Assembly: GCF_023228165.1 (NCBI RefSeq)
Contig: NZ_JALOBS010000015.1
Coordinates: 1 to 64,000, forward strand
Direction of reading: 5' to 3'
DNA: 64,000 nucleotides
DNA from: Methylomonas sp.
GTDB lineage: Bacteria > Pseudomonadota > Gammaproteobacteria > Methylococcales > Methylomonadaceae
This document shows positions 35,219-44,193 of this stretch, piece after piece. A model generated the notes under the pieces. The model was not told the DNA's origin, made no database searches, and worked only from the letters and a program-made list of their open reading frames with translations. Positions within the stretch are counted from its first letter, which is position 1, and the number at the start of each line of letters is the position of its first letter. The position numbers and the translations under genes are program-made.

Positions 35219-37135
35219 TTAATTTTGAATAAAGAGTTTTTTTAACGCTTGGCTATTGGGGTGGTCAATGTGGAAATTGTCTGGATAGTAGCCGATATGT
35301 TGAGCGCCATTTTTTTCAAGCAAGCGAACCTGTTCAATAAAAACCGCACTTGTCACGGGTTGCCGTTTTTCCCAGTCAACTGTTTGTAGTTCGAAAATAG
35401 TTTTCTGTAACCCTTGCGGATAGGCGGCAATTTTGTTTATCAATATTTGCAGCCAGTCTTGGGGGTTTTTCGCCTGTTCCATAAATGGCATAGCTTCCAC
35501 GGCGACATAATCATAATGGTTCAGAAAATTAGCCAAGGATTGCGCGTACCATTCTTCGCTACTTTCGTTCAAAATAGGCAACGCAAATAAGTTGCGGGCT
35601 GTCTTGATAGAGGGCTTGTAAAATTTAACTCTATCGGTAAGCACGTCGGTCAATTGGGCGATCAATTCGGTTTTGTGTTGGGCCCATATCATGCGAAAAG
35701 TAGCGTCGGCATGCAGGGTTTCGAAATCCGCGGGTAGTCCCCAAACGCTATGACCGATCTCCAGCGCCTGCTCGGACACATCTTCAAAGTCGGATAAAAC
35801 CCCATCGTCGTGGAACAATACCCCGTCAAAGTCGCAATGTATCGCCAAGTCTTCATAGATATCGCCAATATATTGGCGGGCTTCCGGATTAAAAGGCGAT
35901 AAGCGGCTTTTTGTTGCAATTCGGGCTTCATCATCACGCCACTCATGAACATACCAAGCATCCGGTAATGCGGATTGGTAGGCCATGATGGGCAGCCAGG
36001 CATAAACTTTGACTTTGGCTTGCGAGCGTAATTGCAATGCTACATGATTAAACAGGTCGCGCCTGACGGGAAGGTGGCGATTTGGAAAATACAGCCGGTC
36101 GGCCCGGCCATCGCCGTCCGGATCGGCGTAGGCTTGCAGAAACACCGTGTTGACACCGGTATTTTTGATTCTGTCGACTAGTGAGCGGATGTTGCGGTTA
36201 GTCTGTTCCCGGTCGTCATCGTAGACATAATCCAAATCCACTTGAGCAACGCGCAGTGTCTGACCGAGACGCTGTTCCTGTACCAGACGGGCGAATTGTC
36301 GAATATCCGGATCGTCGGTGACGATCAGGCGCTTTACGGCACCCAGGTCGGCCAAAGTATTATTGCCATCCCCCAAGCCCATGGTTAACGGCATGCCGGC
36401 GCGTTTAGCGGCTTCCAGCGTTACGGCGTTGTAATCGCCATATGGCCAAACCATCACCCTGGGGCGAACGCCAATGATTTGAAATAGCTGTTCGGCGCTT
36501 TTGTCCAGTGCCTGAAAAATGCGTTGGCGATAGTGCTGTTCCGATTCATAGCCGTTGGCTATGAATGCCCGGGCCGTGGCCGCGCTCTGATGGTCGCCGC
36601 GTGGATTGACGATCAGGCCGCGATGCAAATCGTAGCCATGCGAGGCCAGTTCAACCAGACCGGATTTCATGATTTCACGAATTTGATCCACCGACATTAA
36701 GGCATGTTGCTTGGGCGCATTTTGGTTTTCAAGCCAACTACCGACAACGGCAATCGTGGCCGGGTAGTGGTATTTTTCCAATAACGGCATCACCTCGGTA
36801 TAAAAACTTTGATAGCCGTCATCGAAGCTTAGCAATATTGCTTTGTCGGGTAATGATTGCTTACCGTTGCTGGCATTTAGCAGGGTTTGTACGTCGATGA
36901 CCGTATAGTGGTTACTTCGTAACCAAGCAAATTGAGCATCCAGGTTTTTTTTATTTACCGCAAAACGCGCGTCCGGACCGCCAGCGCTAGCAGCGGATAT
37001 GACATCGTGGTAATTGAGAACGATAAAATTTGAAATGTCGGCATCGGCAAGCGCCGAGGCCGATGACACAAGGAAACAGCCGTAAAAAAACAGAGTTCTA
37101 AAGCCAAGGTTTAAATTCGCTATCAAAAATGACAC
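35219..37135 (-). CDS. pgaB: PgaB, periplasmic poly-N-acetylglucosamine deacetylase and hydrolase
   Basis: The 638 residues have a signal peptide (cleavage likely after SASALA). The deacetylase domain has H43 (NYHD), D105-D106 (SFDDG) and metal ligands H166 and H171 (SHGYDLHRG). The C-terminal glycoside hydrolase domain (about 300-638) includes FLQAYADPDGDGRADRLYFP and FDGVLFHDDGVLSDFED. PgaB partly deacetylates PNAG before export through PgaA. E. coli PgaB is a lipoprotein, but here the Cys at 20 (FYGC) is not in a good lipobox, so a soluble periplasmic form is more likely. In E. coli the order is pgaABCD; here pgaB is first. Confidence 0.9.
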   Translation of the reverse strand: MSFLIANLNLGFRTLFFYGCFLVSSASALADADISNFIVLNYHDVISAASAGGPDARFAVNKKNLDAQFAWLRSNHYTVIDVQTLLNASNGKQSLPDKAILLSFDDGYQSFYTEVMPLLEKYHYPATIAVVGSWLENQNAPKQHALMSVDQIREIMKSGLVELASHGYDLHRGLIVNPRGDHQSAATARAFIANGYESEQHYRQRIFQALDKSAEQLFQIIGVRPRVMVWPYGDYNAVTLEAAKRAGMPLTMGLGDGNNTLADLGAVKRLIVTDDPDIRQFARLVQEQRLGQTLRVAQVDLDYVYDDDREQTNRNIRSLVDRIKNTGVNTVFLQAYADPDGDGRADRLYFPNRHLPVRRDLFNHVALQLRSQAKVKVYAWLPIMAYQSALPDAWYVHEWRDDEARIATKSRLSPFNPEARQYIGDIYEDLAIHCDFDGVLFHDDGVLSDFEDVSEQALEIGHSVWGLPADFETLHADATFRMIWAQHKTELIAQLTDVLTDRVKFYKPSIKTARNLFALPILNESSEEWYAQSLANFLNHYDYVAVEAMPFMEQAKNPQDWLQILINKIAAYPQGLQKTIFELQTVDWEKRQPVTSAVFIEQVRLLEKNGAQHIGYYPDNFHIDHPNSQALKKLFIQN

Positions 37136-37219
37136 CGTTGAGAACGCCGCGGATGAGATAAGGCTTAATCCTGTCTGGGGTTATGGATATTCCGGGTCGC
37201 ACCAGACGGAATTAAACGG

Positions 37220-37240
37220 CGGCTCAGCTGATGGGAGCCG
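37220..37240. terminator. Hairpin after the small secreted protein gene
   Basis: CGGCTC and GAGCCG are perfect arms separated by nine bases, between the end of the gene at 37302 and the start of pgaB on the same strand. There is only a short T-run. Confidence 0.4.
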
Positions 37241-37301
37241 GGTTAATAACTAACGATGATATTTTCAAACTAATTAAATACACCGAATTTTAGGCGCTAG
37301 C

Positions 37302-37703
37302 TTATTGTACTCTGATCAAATATCCATCGGTTTTTTCACAACCCGGCTTGCTGTGGGCCGTGACGCTGATACGGGCGAAGCCGTGTTGAAAAGGTTTGTC
37401 GAGTTTGCCTTTCACTTCCAGACGGCCGCTTTTTTGTGGGGTGATTTGCAGTTCCTTGGCCGAAAAATGCTCTTTAAGCTCGCCGGCACTGATGTTGACC
37501 TCAATTGAACTCGCCGTGGTGTTGGAGGAAGCGACAAAAGAAAATTCGCGAAAGGTTTGTAAATATTTGTTGGCGGACGGCTTAAAATCGGAATAGCTGG
37601 GTTTATCGCAGCTGCTGGAGCTGGAACTGCTGCCATAGGCGTAAACTGAACCGACCTGCAGGCTCAAAATTACCGCGACAAGGGTTACATAATGATTTTT
37701 CAT
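37302..37703 (-). CDS. Small secreted protein with serine run, unknown function
   Basis: The 133 residues start with a signal peptide (LVAVILSLQVGSVYAYG) followed by seven serines and a Cys. The mature part has an even spread of beta-prone residues (FSFVASSNTTASSIEVNI, LQITPQKSGRLEVKGKLD, ARISVTAHSKPGC) and two Cys that could form a disulfide (CDKPSYSDFKP and PGCEKTDG). No family is recognised. The fold looks like a small Ig-like or beta-sandwich domain. It lies just upstream of pgaB on the same strand, but a hairpin separates them. Confidence 0.7.
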   Translation of the reverse strand: MKNHYVTLVAVILSLQVGSVYAYGSSSSSSSCDKPSYSDFKPSANKYLQTFREFSFVASSNTTASSIEVNISAGELKEHFSAKELQITPQKSGRLEVKGKLDKPFQHGFARISVTAHSKPGCEKTDGYLIRVQ

Positions 37704-37780
37704 GGTCTATCTCCGCTGTGGGTTATTATTTTTTATCTGCTTAAGAGTACCAATTATTTTCTAATTTGTGAGGAATAACG

Positions 37781-38128
37781 ATGCCTTATCTGAAATTGAG
37801 CACCAATGTCAAAATCAATCCCGAACAGTCATCGCAATTACTGGCGGACTTTTCCCGCCTATTGTCCAAGGAAACCGGCAAACCGGAACGATATGTGATG
37901 GTGGAACTGGCGGGGGATAACGTCATGATGTTCGGCGGCAATACCGATCCATTAGCGTATGCGGAATGCAAAAGCATAGGTCTATCCAAAGCGCAAGCCA
38001 ATAGCTTGTCGGCCGGGATTGCGCATTTGTTACAGCAGCGCTTATCCGTGCCCATGGATAGGGTTTATGTCGAGTTTAGTAATTGTCCCGCCGAATTTTG
38101 GGGCTGGAACGGCTCGACTTTCGGTTAA
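37781..38128 (+). CDS. MIF/tautomerase superfamily protein
   Basis: The 115 residues begin with M-P, so Pro2 becomes the N-terminal catalytic proline after Met removal. The pattern PYLKLSTNV...GKPERYVMVEL...GLSKAQANSLSAGIAHLLQQRLSVPMDRVYVEF...WGWNGSTFG matches the macrophage migration inhibitory factor family, which in bacteria act as keto-enol tautomerases on phenylpyruvate-like compounds. The length equals human MIF. It is tail to tail with the Cache-domain gene with no base between the stop codons (38126-38131). Confidence 0.9.
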   Translation: MPYLKLSTNVKINPEQSSQLLADFSRLLSKETGKPERYVMVELAGDNVMMFGGNTDPLAYAECKSIGLSKAQANSLSAGIAHLLQQRLSVPMDRVYVEFSNCPAEFWGWNGSTFG

Positions 38129-40153
38129 TTAAAACGGAATAAACACCAACGCCAATACATCATTTTGATAGCCATCCGCGGTTTTATATTCGCGGTAACC
38201 TTTAGACGCCGCCATGCCTAGTACGTAACTCTGGTTGTCATACTGGATGATGTCGGAGCTGTGTTGACCATTGGGCAAGCCGAAAAAACGATCTTCCAGG
38301 GTTAGCTTGTCGCCCACCTTGAGGTCCGCCCGGTTGGCAACCGCGATAAGGTTTTTGTTTCGGTCGGTATACACGGCAAAACAGTGTTTTAACAATTGGC
38401 CGTTTTCGTCGCGCGGCAACGTTTCTTCCAGCATGGCGGAAAATTGCGGTTCGCTGTCAAACACAATGCCTATGCCCCCTAACACTTTTTTCGGATCGGT
38501 CAGATCGGTAATGGCGGCGTTATAGATATAGGTATGGCGATTTTGATACAAATGCGTGTCGACGAATGGCGATACGCTATATTTTTGACTGTTAGAATTT
38601 TGCAGTGCGGCCAGCGCCCCGGTTGAAGCGTCAACGGTGGTGCCGACCCATTGCGTTTGTTTGCTGTCGGATACGGCCAGAATTTCCCCGTGCACATTGT
38701 AGACATATAGGTTGGTATATACCGTATACAACGCATTGATGTATTGCAAAATCTCGCTAATTTGGCGTTTGTCGGCGGGGGACAACTCCGGTTGCGCTAA
38801 GTTATGTCTAAAGGCCGAAGTCAAAGCCCACCAGCGGCAATCATTGGCTCGTTCGTAAAGATTGCGGTCCATGATATCTGCCGCAAGCGCAGCTAAAAAG
38901 CCGGCGTTGTTCAAATGAGAAGACATGACTGTGACTTCTTGCAAGCGGTTAACCGACGCTGTAAAGATGCTGGCGATGTCCGAACCGATTTGTTTGATGG
39001 CTTCCAATACCGGCATAAATTCAGCAGCGTTTTTGCGGGCCGAAGCAATTTGTCCGTTTAATACCAACAAGCCCAGGTCGGCATTGATATCGGCGGATGC
39101 CTTGCGTATGTTGCGCAGTTCTTGGGGGAAGCTGCTGGCTTGCTCCATAATATCGGTAAAATCACTGCGTTGGCTGGCGGCGTGTTTGCCGCTGAATGCT
39201 TCGTTCAGCGGCGTCATCATTTGCCCGTACCAACCCAGGCCGAAAAAACCCTGATATCCGCTGGTTTCACGGGTATTGGTAATGTAATCTTTGCCTTGAT
39301 AGATGTTGAGTCGTAACGGCGTATTCGCGCTAAATTTGGCTCTTAACGGTACTCGTTGTTCATCGCTACTGGCGATAACCTGTCCGTCAACCGACAGAAT
39401 AGTGAGGATACCCTTTTCTTCCTGGTTCAATAAATTGGCAAAGATGCCATGTATTTCATCATCGAAACGGAAGCATAAACACAGGACGCCTAAAGACTTC
39501 GAGGTTTTCTGGTCGGTTTCGGTGATCTTGCAAGAATAAATCAGCGAGTGGCGTCGGCCGGGTTGTAAGTCTGTATAACGAAATGTTTCTACATAATCGT
39601 CACTGCTAGCCAAGGTCTGGGCTAATAATGGGTCGTCGGAAAATTTTACCGGGCTGCTCTTGTCCAGGTGAGCCTTGAGTTGGCCCTTGGTATCAAACAC
39701 CATAATTTCGTCATAGACGCTGTATTTTTTGACATATTCCTGTAAACGAGTTTCGATGAAATCGATTTGCTGTTGGCTGGGTTGCTGCTCCGCAAGGAAC
39801 ACGCGGATATCGTTATCCGTTGCCAAAAAGCCCACATCCGCGGTGCGTTCGAATAAATTTCGAATTAATAAATCGATGGCTACTTGCGCTTTGGAAGAAT
39901 TATCCAAAACCAACTTTTGCACATTCTCATATAACAAGTTATGAGTGAGTTTTTGTTGCAACTCGCCGAACTTGCTTTGGGTGCGGTTCATATCGTCCAA
40001 GATGGTGGCCGCTACGTTATGGCTATTGATTTTGCCGATTAAAGTAATCTTGCCCCACCAGGCATTTAACTGGGCTAAGCGATTTTCAAAGCTTTTAACG
40101 TCAGGCATTGCGGTAAGCAATTTTGGAGTATGTGCTTTTAAAAGAGCGTTCAT
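38129..40153 (-). CDS. Double Cache-domain protein without an obvious membrane segment
   Basis: The 674 residues contain two Cache-like sensor domains (about 80-320 and 430-660, with YDEIMVFDTKGQLKAHLD and LYVYNVHGEILAVSD as typical strands) joined by a helical segment. That segment resembles a remnant of a methyl-accepting domain (LLVLNGQIASARKNAAEFMPVLEAIKQIGSD). I see no signal peptide and no clear membrane helix, unlike normal Cache receptors, which are exposed to the periplasm. The N-terminal 75 residues are helical. It may be a cytoplasmic ligand sensor that works with chemotaxis or c-di-GMP proteins. No partner gene is adjacent. Confidence 0.7.
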   Translation of the reverse strand: MNALLKAHTPKLLTAMPDVKSFENRLAQLNAWWGKITLIGKINSHNVAATILDDMNRTQSKFGELQQKLTHNLLYENVQKLVLDNSSKAQVAIDLLIRNLFERTADVGFLATDNDIRVFLAEQQPSQQQIDFIETRLQEYVKKYSVYDEIMVFDTKGQLKAHLDKSSPVKFSDDPLLAQTLASSDDYVETFRYTDLQPGRRHSLIYSCKITETDQKTSKSLGVLCLCFRFDDEIHGIFANLLNQEEKGILTILSVDGQVIASSDEQRVPLRAKFSANTPLRLNIYQGKDYITNTRETSGYQGFFGLGWYGQMMTPLNEAFSGKHAASQRSDFTDIMEQASSFPQELRNIRKASADINADLGLLVLNGQIASARKNAAEFMPVLEAIKQIGSDIASIFTASVNRLQEVTVMSSHLNNAGFLAALAADIMDRNLYERANDCRWWALTSAFRHNLAQPELSPADKRQISEILQYINALYTVYTNLYVYNVHGEILAVSDSKQTQWVGTTVDASTGALAALQNSNSQKYSVSPFVDTHLYQNRHTYIYNAAITDLTDPKKVLGGIGIVFDSEPQFSAMLEETLPRDENGQLLKHCFAVYTDRNKNLIAVANRADLKVGDKLTLEDRFFGLPNGQHSSDIIQYDNQSYVLGMAASKGYREYKTADGYQNDVLALVFIPF

Positions 40154-40630
40154 AAGATGCCGTTATTTGTTAGTGAAAAGAGCCAAGGTGAAATTCGGCC
40201 GGTTTAGTGTCAGCCGCGTTGTTTTATATTCCTCACTAATCCTGTTGTTGAATTAGCCTGTTAGGCTTTCACAAACTCAGCTTGAGTGGAGAGATTCTAG
40301 CAATAATGTTAGTCAGTTTAATATTCCCTAAACCTTTACCGCGCTAGCAGAAGGCATGCCAAACCTCCTTGGCGGGTTATTTAATTGATTTTTGTTAAAT
40401 TTATGTGGTTTTTTTGGGCTTTAATTTGGTGCAGCTTCTCCTCAAAATGGTGCGTTTAATCTGAGGATATATCTTTTGGTTGCGGCCTAACAGGCCACGC
40501 GGAAAAAGTGGATGATTATTTGGCTAAAAGGTTTATGTCGAGCTGGTTACCACGAAAAGAGTGTGCTAATTTGACGCTATGCCGATACCAAACGACATAT
40601 TTTTACCCCATTCAAACTTAGGAGAACTTT
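40154..40630. other. Intergenic region upstream of bacterioferritin
   Basis: No gene is visible. The region is AT-rich with two GGTGC direct copies 21-22 bases apart (GGTGCA at 40438 and GGTGCG at 40459) and a short hairpin GGCCT-AACA-GGCC near 40486. The ribosome site of the next gene is TTAGGAGAAC. I see no convincing Fur box here. Confidence 0.4.
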
Positions 40631-41095
40631 ATGCAAGGCGACAAGAAAGTTATCGAATATCTGAATAAAGTATTAGAAAACGAGTTGACTGCCATTAATC
40701 AATATTTTTTGCATGCCAGGATGTATAAAAACTGGGGCTACCAAAAACTCAATGAAAAGGAATATCACGAATCTATCGATGAAATGAAACATGCCGATAA
40801 ATTAATCGAGCGAATATTGTTTTTGGAGGGGTTGCCCAATTTGCAGAATCTAGGCAAATTATTGATTGGCGAAAATCCTAAGGAAATGTTGGAATGCGAT
40901 TTGAAACTGGAGAAGCTGGCTGTGCCGGTGTTACGCGAAGCCATTGCGTATTGCGAAACAGTTAGCGATTACATTTCCCGTGAATTATTCGAGGATATTT
41001 TGGAAAGCGAGGAAGAGCACATAGACTGGCTGGAAACCCAGTTGGGCCTGATAGAGCAGATCGGCGTTAAAAATTATTTGCAGTCGCAGATGTGA
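40631..41095 (+). CDS. bfr: Bacterioferritin
   Basis: The 154-residue protein carries all ferroxidase residues of bacterioferritin (E18, E51, H54, E94, E127, H130) and the haem-ligand Met at 52 (DEMKHAD). It forms 24-subunit shells that oxidise and store iron. The length is close to E. coli Bfr (158). AGGAG precedes the ATG. A terminator follows, so it is probably transcribed alone. Confidence 0.95.
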   Translation: MQGDKKVIEYLNKVLENELTAINQYFLHARMYKNWGYQKLNEKEYHESIDEMKHADKLIERILFLEGLPNLQNLGKLLIGENPKEMLECDLKLEKLAVPVLREAIAYCETVSDYISRELFEDILESEEEHIDWLETQLGLIEQIGVKNYLQSQM

Positions 41096-41119
41096 AGATA
41101 GGCTGGGAAGAATAAAGCG

Positions 41120-41154
41120 AAACCCGGCGCCAGTGGCTTGATAGCTGGGTTTTA
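41120..41154 (+). terminator. Terminator after bfr
   Basis: AAACCC and GGGTTT form the base of a stem with further GC pairs inside, followed by TTATT. Confidence 0.6.
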
Positions 41155-41189
41155 TTGCGTTCAACCCAGCGTACGGAATTGCGTATCAT

Positions 41190-41530
41190 GCAAAGTCACG
41201 TAACCAACATTGTTGGGGGTATGCCCCCTGATGCTGCGCCGAGCACCGGAGGGTTTGAGCGGATCAGCCCGATGCAAGGATGCATCGCGTTTTTCGCAGG
41301 GGCTTGGATGCCCCTTCGAAAAACCCCGTTCAAACTCGAGGAGCGCAGGGAAAAAGCGGCATGGGGCGGCCTTTCTTTTGGATACTTTTCTTTGGCCGCG
41401 CAAAGAAAAGTATCGCGGTTGCCGGTCCGCGAACCGGCGTTAAATAAGGCTTCGCGATAGCGAAACAATATATTTTAAATCGCGCGTGGATTTACATTCC
41501 TCCGATTACGCTTCGCTAATCGGAGCTACG
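41190..41530. repeat. Dispersed-repeat-like non-coding element with palindromes
   Basis: The stretch contains a perfect 14-base inverted repeat (41381-41394 with 41401-41414; left arm GATACTTTTCTTTG) and a perfect 9-base one (CTCCGATTA at 41500-41508, TAATCGGAG at 41517-41525). The first type is a common feature of repeats scattered through proteobacterial genomes and often mis-annotated as small proteins. Several frames are open on both strands, but none has a ribosome site or protein-like composition, so I do not call genes here. Confidence 0.55.
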
Positions 41531-41538
41531 CGTGCTTG

Positions 41539-41973
41539 TTAGCAAATAATAGCCGCAAGATAGCAATAAAAGATAATTGCAAGTGCAATAAAACCGCAGG
41601 CTAACGACGGATAGAAAAAATAATTATTCCAAGCTTGGAACCTTAATTGAAAGGCCACGTGGCTGTCTTCAATCTGTGACAGCAAATTGTTGTCGGGAAG
41701 TTCTTTGAAGGCTTTTGATTTTCCACTAACGTAACTGTTGTACATGACCGTGCGTACTAACTCGTGCATAACAAAAATTGTGATTGAAAGACTCATAAAA
41801 ATAATGGCAACCATGAAAGGCAACCGTGGCGATACGTCTTTAACTTGGGTTGCCATCGCGAAAAAGGCAACAAAACCGAATGAGATAATCTTTGTATTGT
41901 AGTTATTGATGGCATCAAACACCTTTTGGTGGCATTGCGCATATGACTCCGCCTGTTCTTTAAACTCGCTCAT
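41539..41973 (-). CDS. Membrane protein, unknown function
   Basis: The 144 residues form about four membrane helices in two pairs (near 28-44 and 50-68, then 115-142) with a soluble loop of about 45 residues in between (SGKSKAFKELPDNNLLSQIED). No family is recognised. The start has only a weak GTGAGAG ribosome site. Confidence 0.55.
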   Translation of the reverse strand: MSEFKEQAESYAQCHQKVFDAINNYNTKIISFGFVAFFAMATQVKDVSPRLPFMVAIIFMSLSITIFVMHELVRTVMYNSYVSGKSKAFKELPDNNLLSQIEDSHVAFQLRFQAWNNYFFYPSLACGFIALAIIFYCYLAAIIC

Positions 41974-42072
41974 TTTCTCTCACTTCAAACAAGGCATTAA
42001 AATAGTTTCTGCATATCATCCAAAATTGAGAGGATATAAGGCATTTTTTATCATAAAAATCTCAAAACCAAT

Positions 42073-42097
42073 AAAAAAGGCCGGTTTCCCGGCCTTT
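42073..42097 (-). terminator. Terminator after htpG
   Basis: On the minus strand AAGGCCGG-GAAA-CCGGCCTT forms a perfect stem with a stable GNRA-type loop, followed by six T residues counting the stem end. Confidence 0.92.
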
Positions 42098-42113
42098 CCC
42101 AAATCAAAACAGG

Positions 42114-44060
42114 TTATTTCAACAACCCTTGCAACAACCCGTTCAACTTATGCACAAACGCTGAAGGATCATCCAATTGACCGCCTTCGCTGAGGATGGC
42201 TTGGTCGAACAGGATGTGGCTGATGTCGGCGAAACGGGCATCGTCCTGCTCGCTCTTTAAAGCCTGTACAATGGCGTGATCCGGATTGATCTCAAAAATC
42301 GGTTTGCTGCCGCCCATACCCATCATATTCATGTTTTGGCCGGCTTCTTTCATGATGCGCTCCATGTTCAGGCTCATGTCGTAAGCACCGGTTACCAAGC
42401 AAGCCGGGGAATCGGTCAAGCGATGGCTGACTTTCACTTCGCTGACTTTGTCTTTCAACACGTCCTGAATTTGTTTCAGTACCGATTCAAAGTCCTTGTT
42501 GATTTCTTCCAGATGTTGCTTCTCTTCTTCGGTGTCGAATTTGTCCAGGTCCAGTTCGCCTTTTGCGATCGACTGCATGTGCTTGTCGTCGAACTCGGTC
42601 AGGCTGGAGACCAGCCATTCGTCGATACGGTCGGCCAACAACAAGACTTCGATGCCTTTCTTGCGGAACACTTCCAGATGCGGGCTGTTTTTAGCGGCGG
42701 CAAAACTGTCCGCGGTAACGAAATAGATTTTGTCCTGACCTTCCTTCATCCGGCCGACGTAATCCGCCAACGAGACATTCTGGGTTTTATCGTCGGTGTG
42801 AGTCGAAGAGAAGCGCAGCAAGTTGGCGACACGATCCTTGTTTTTGTGATCTTCGATCGGGCCTTCCTTGATGACGTTACCGAACTGTTCCCAGAAAAGT
42901 TGGTATTTTTCGGCGTCGTTTTCGGCTAAATCTTCCAGCATGCCCAGTACTTTTTTCACCGAACCGGCTTTGATGTTGCTGATTTGCTTGCTTTGTTGCA
43001 GGATTTCCCGAGAGACGTTCAGCGGTAAGCTGTCGGTGTCGATAATGCCGCGCACAAAACGCAGATAGCGCGGCATCAGTTGCTCGGCATCGTCGGTGAT
43101 GAAGACTTTTTTGATGTACAGTTTGACGCCGTGTTTGGCGTCGCGGTCCCACAAATCGAAAGGGGCGCGGCCGGGTACATACAGCAGCAAGGTGTATTCG
43201 TTGGTGCCTTCGACCTTGCTGTGCACATGTATCAGCGGGTCCTGAAAGTCGTGGGCGACGTGTTTGTAAAACTCGTTGTATTCTTCGGCGCTGATGTCGT
43301 CTTTGTTTTTGGTCCACAAGGCGGATGCGCTGTTGACGGTTTCGTCTTCTATTCTAGCCGGTGAGGTTTCGTTGCCTTCGTCGTCTTTTTCCGCCGGGAT
43401 TTCCTTGTCCATGATGATAGGCAGGGAGATGTGGTCGGAGAATTTTTTGATGATGGAGCGCAATTTCCAGCCATTCAGAAACTCGTCTTCGCCTTCTTTC
43501 AGGTGCAGCACGATCTCGGTGCCGCGCTCGGCTTTATCGACGGTTTCGATGCTGTAATCGCCTTCGCCGGCCGATTCCCAGCGTACGCCTTCTTCGTGCG
43601 ATGCGCCTGCTTTACGGGTAGTCAAGGTGACCTTGTCTGCCACGATGAAAGCCGAATAAAAACCCACGCCGAATTGGCCGATCAGCTCGCTGTCTTTAGC
43701 TTGGTCGCCGGTGAGTTTTTCGAAGAATTGCTTGGTGCCGGATTTGGCGATGGTGCCGATATGATCTTGCACTTCCTCGCGGCTCATACCGATGCCGTTA
43801 TCGGTGATGGTGATGGTTTTTTGGGCTTCGTCAAAAGCAACGCGGATTTTCAGTTCGCTGTCGCCTTCGTACAGGCCGTCGTTGGCCAGTGCTTCGAAGC
43901 GCAGCTTGTCGGCGGCGTCGGACGCGTTGGAGATCAGTTCGCGCAGGAAGATTTCCTTGTTGCTGTACAGCGAGTGAATCATCAAATGCAACAGATGCTT
44001 CACTTCGGTTTGAAAACCCAGGGTTTCTTTTTTTGCTTCTACAGTCATATTTACACTCAT
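42114..44060 (-). CDS. htpG: Chaperone HtpG (Hsp90)
   Basis: The protein has the N-terminal GHKL ATPase domain with LRELISNASDAADKLRFEAL, DNGIGMS, GTIAKSGT and GQFGVGFYSAF. Next come the middle domain (GIIDTDSLPLNVSREILQQ, conserved Arg) and the C-terminal dimer domain. The start at 44060 (648 residues) or at the ATG at 44048 (644 residues) fits the family (E. coli 624); the longer frame from 44138 adds unrelated residues. It is a cytoplasmic ATP-driven chaperone. It lies 133 bases downstream of relA on the same strand. Confidence 0.95.
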   Translation of the reverse strand: MSVNMTVEAKKETLGFQTEVKHLLHLMIHSLYSNKEIFLRELISNASDAADKLRFEALANDGLYEGDSELKIRVAFDEAQKTITITDNGIGMSREEVQDHIGTIAKSGTKQFFEKLTGDQAKDSELIGQFGVGFYSAFIVADKVTLTTRKAGASHEEGVRWESAGEGDYSIETVDKAERGTEIVLHLKEGEDEFLNGWKLRSIIKKFSDHISLPIIMDKEIPAEKDDEGNETSPARIEDETVNSASALWTKNKDDISAEEYNEFYKHVAHDFQDPLIHVHSKVEGTNEYTLLLYVPGRAPFDLWDRDAKHGVKLYIKKVFITDDAEQLMPRYLRFVRGIIDTDSLPLNVSREILQQSKQISNIKAGSVKKVLGMLEDLAENDAEKYQLFWEQFGNVIKEGPIEDHKNKDRVANLLRFSSTHTDDKTQNVSLADYVGRMKEGQDKIYFVTADSFAAAKNSPHLEVFRKKGIEVLLLADRIDEWLVSSLTEFDDKHMQSIAKGELDLDKFDTEEEKQHLEEINKDFESVLKQIQDVLKDKVSEVKVSHRLTDSPACLVTGAYDMSLNMERIMKEAGQNMNMMGMGGSKPIFEINPDHAIVQALKSEQDDARFADISHILFDQAILSEGGQLDDPSAFVHKLNGLLQGLLK

Positions 44061-44193
44061 GCAAGTTAAAAAACGGGACTGTGGCGAACTGGGGGTGCCG
44101 GGTGATTTTTTCAAGGCTTTCGTTGAAAATCTCGGCAATGATCAGGGCGGCAGAGCTAGCTAAAGCGTCAATCACCATACTTGCGCGGTTTGA

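Noticed and set aside
40410..40500. A sigma-54 promoter with NtrC sites before bfr
   Set aside because: GGTGC repeats are present, but no GG-N10-GC element with TTGC follows.
41155..41468. Several open frames on both strands after bfr (for example 41155-41460 plus and 41161-41403 minus)
   Set aside because: They overlap each other in different frames, lack ribosome sites and lie in a palindromic repeat-like sequence.
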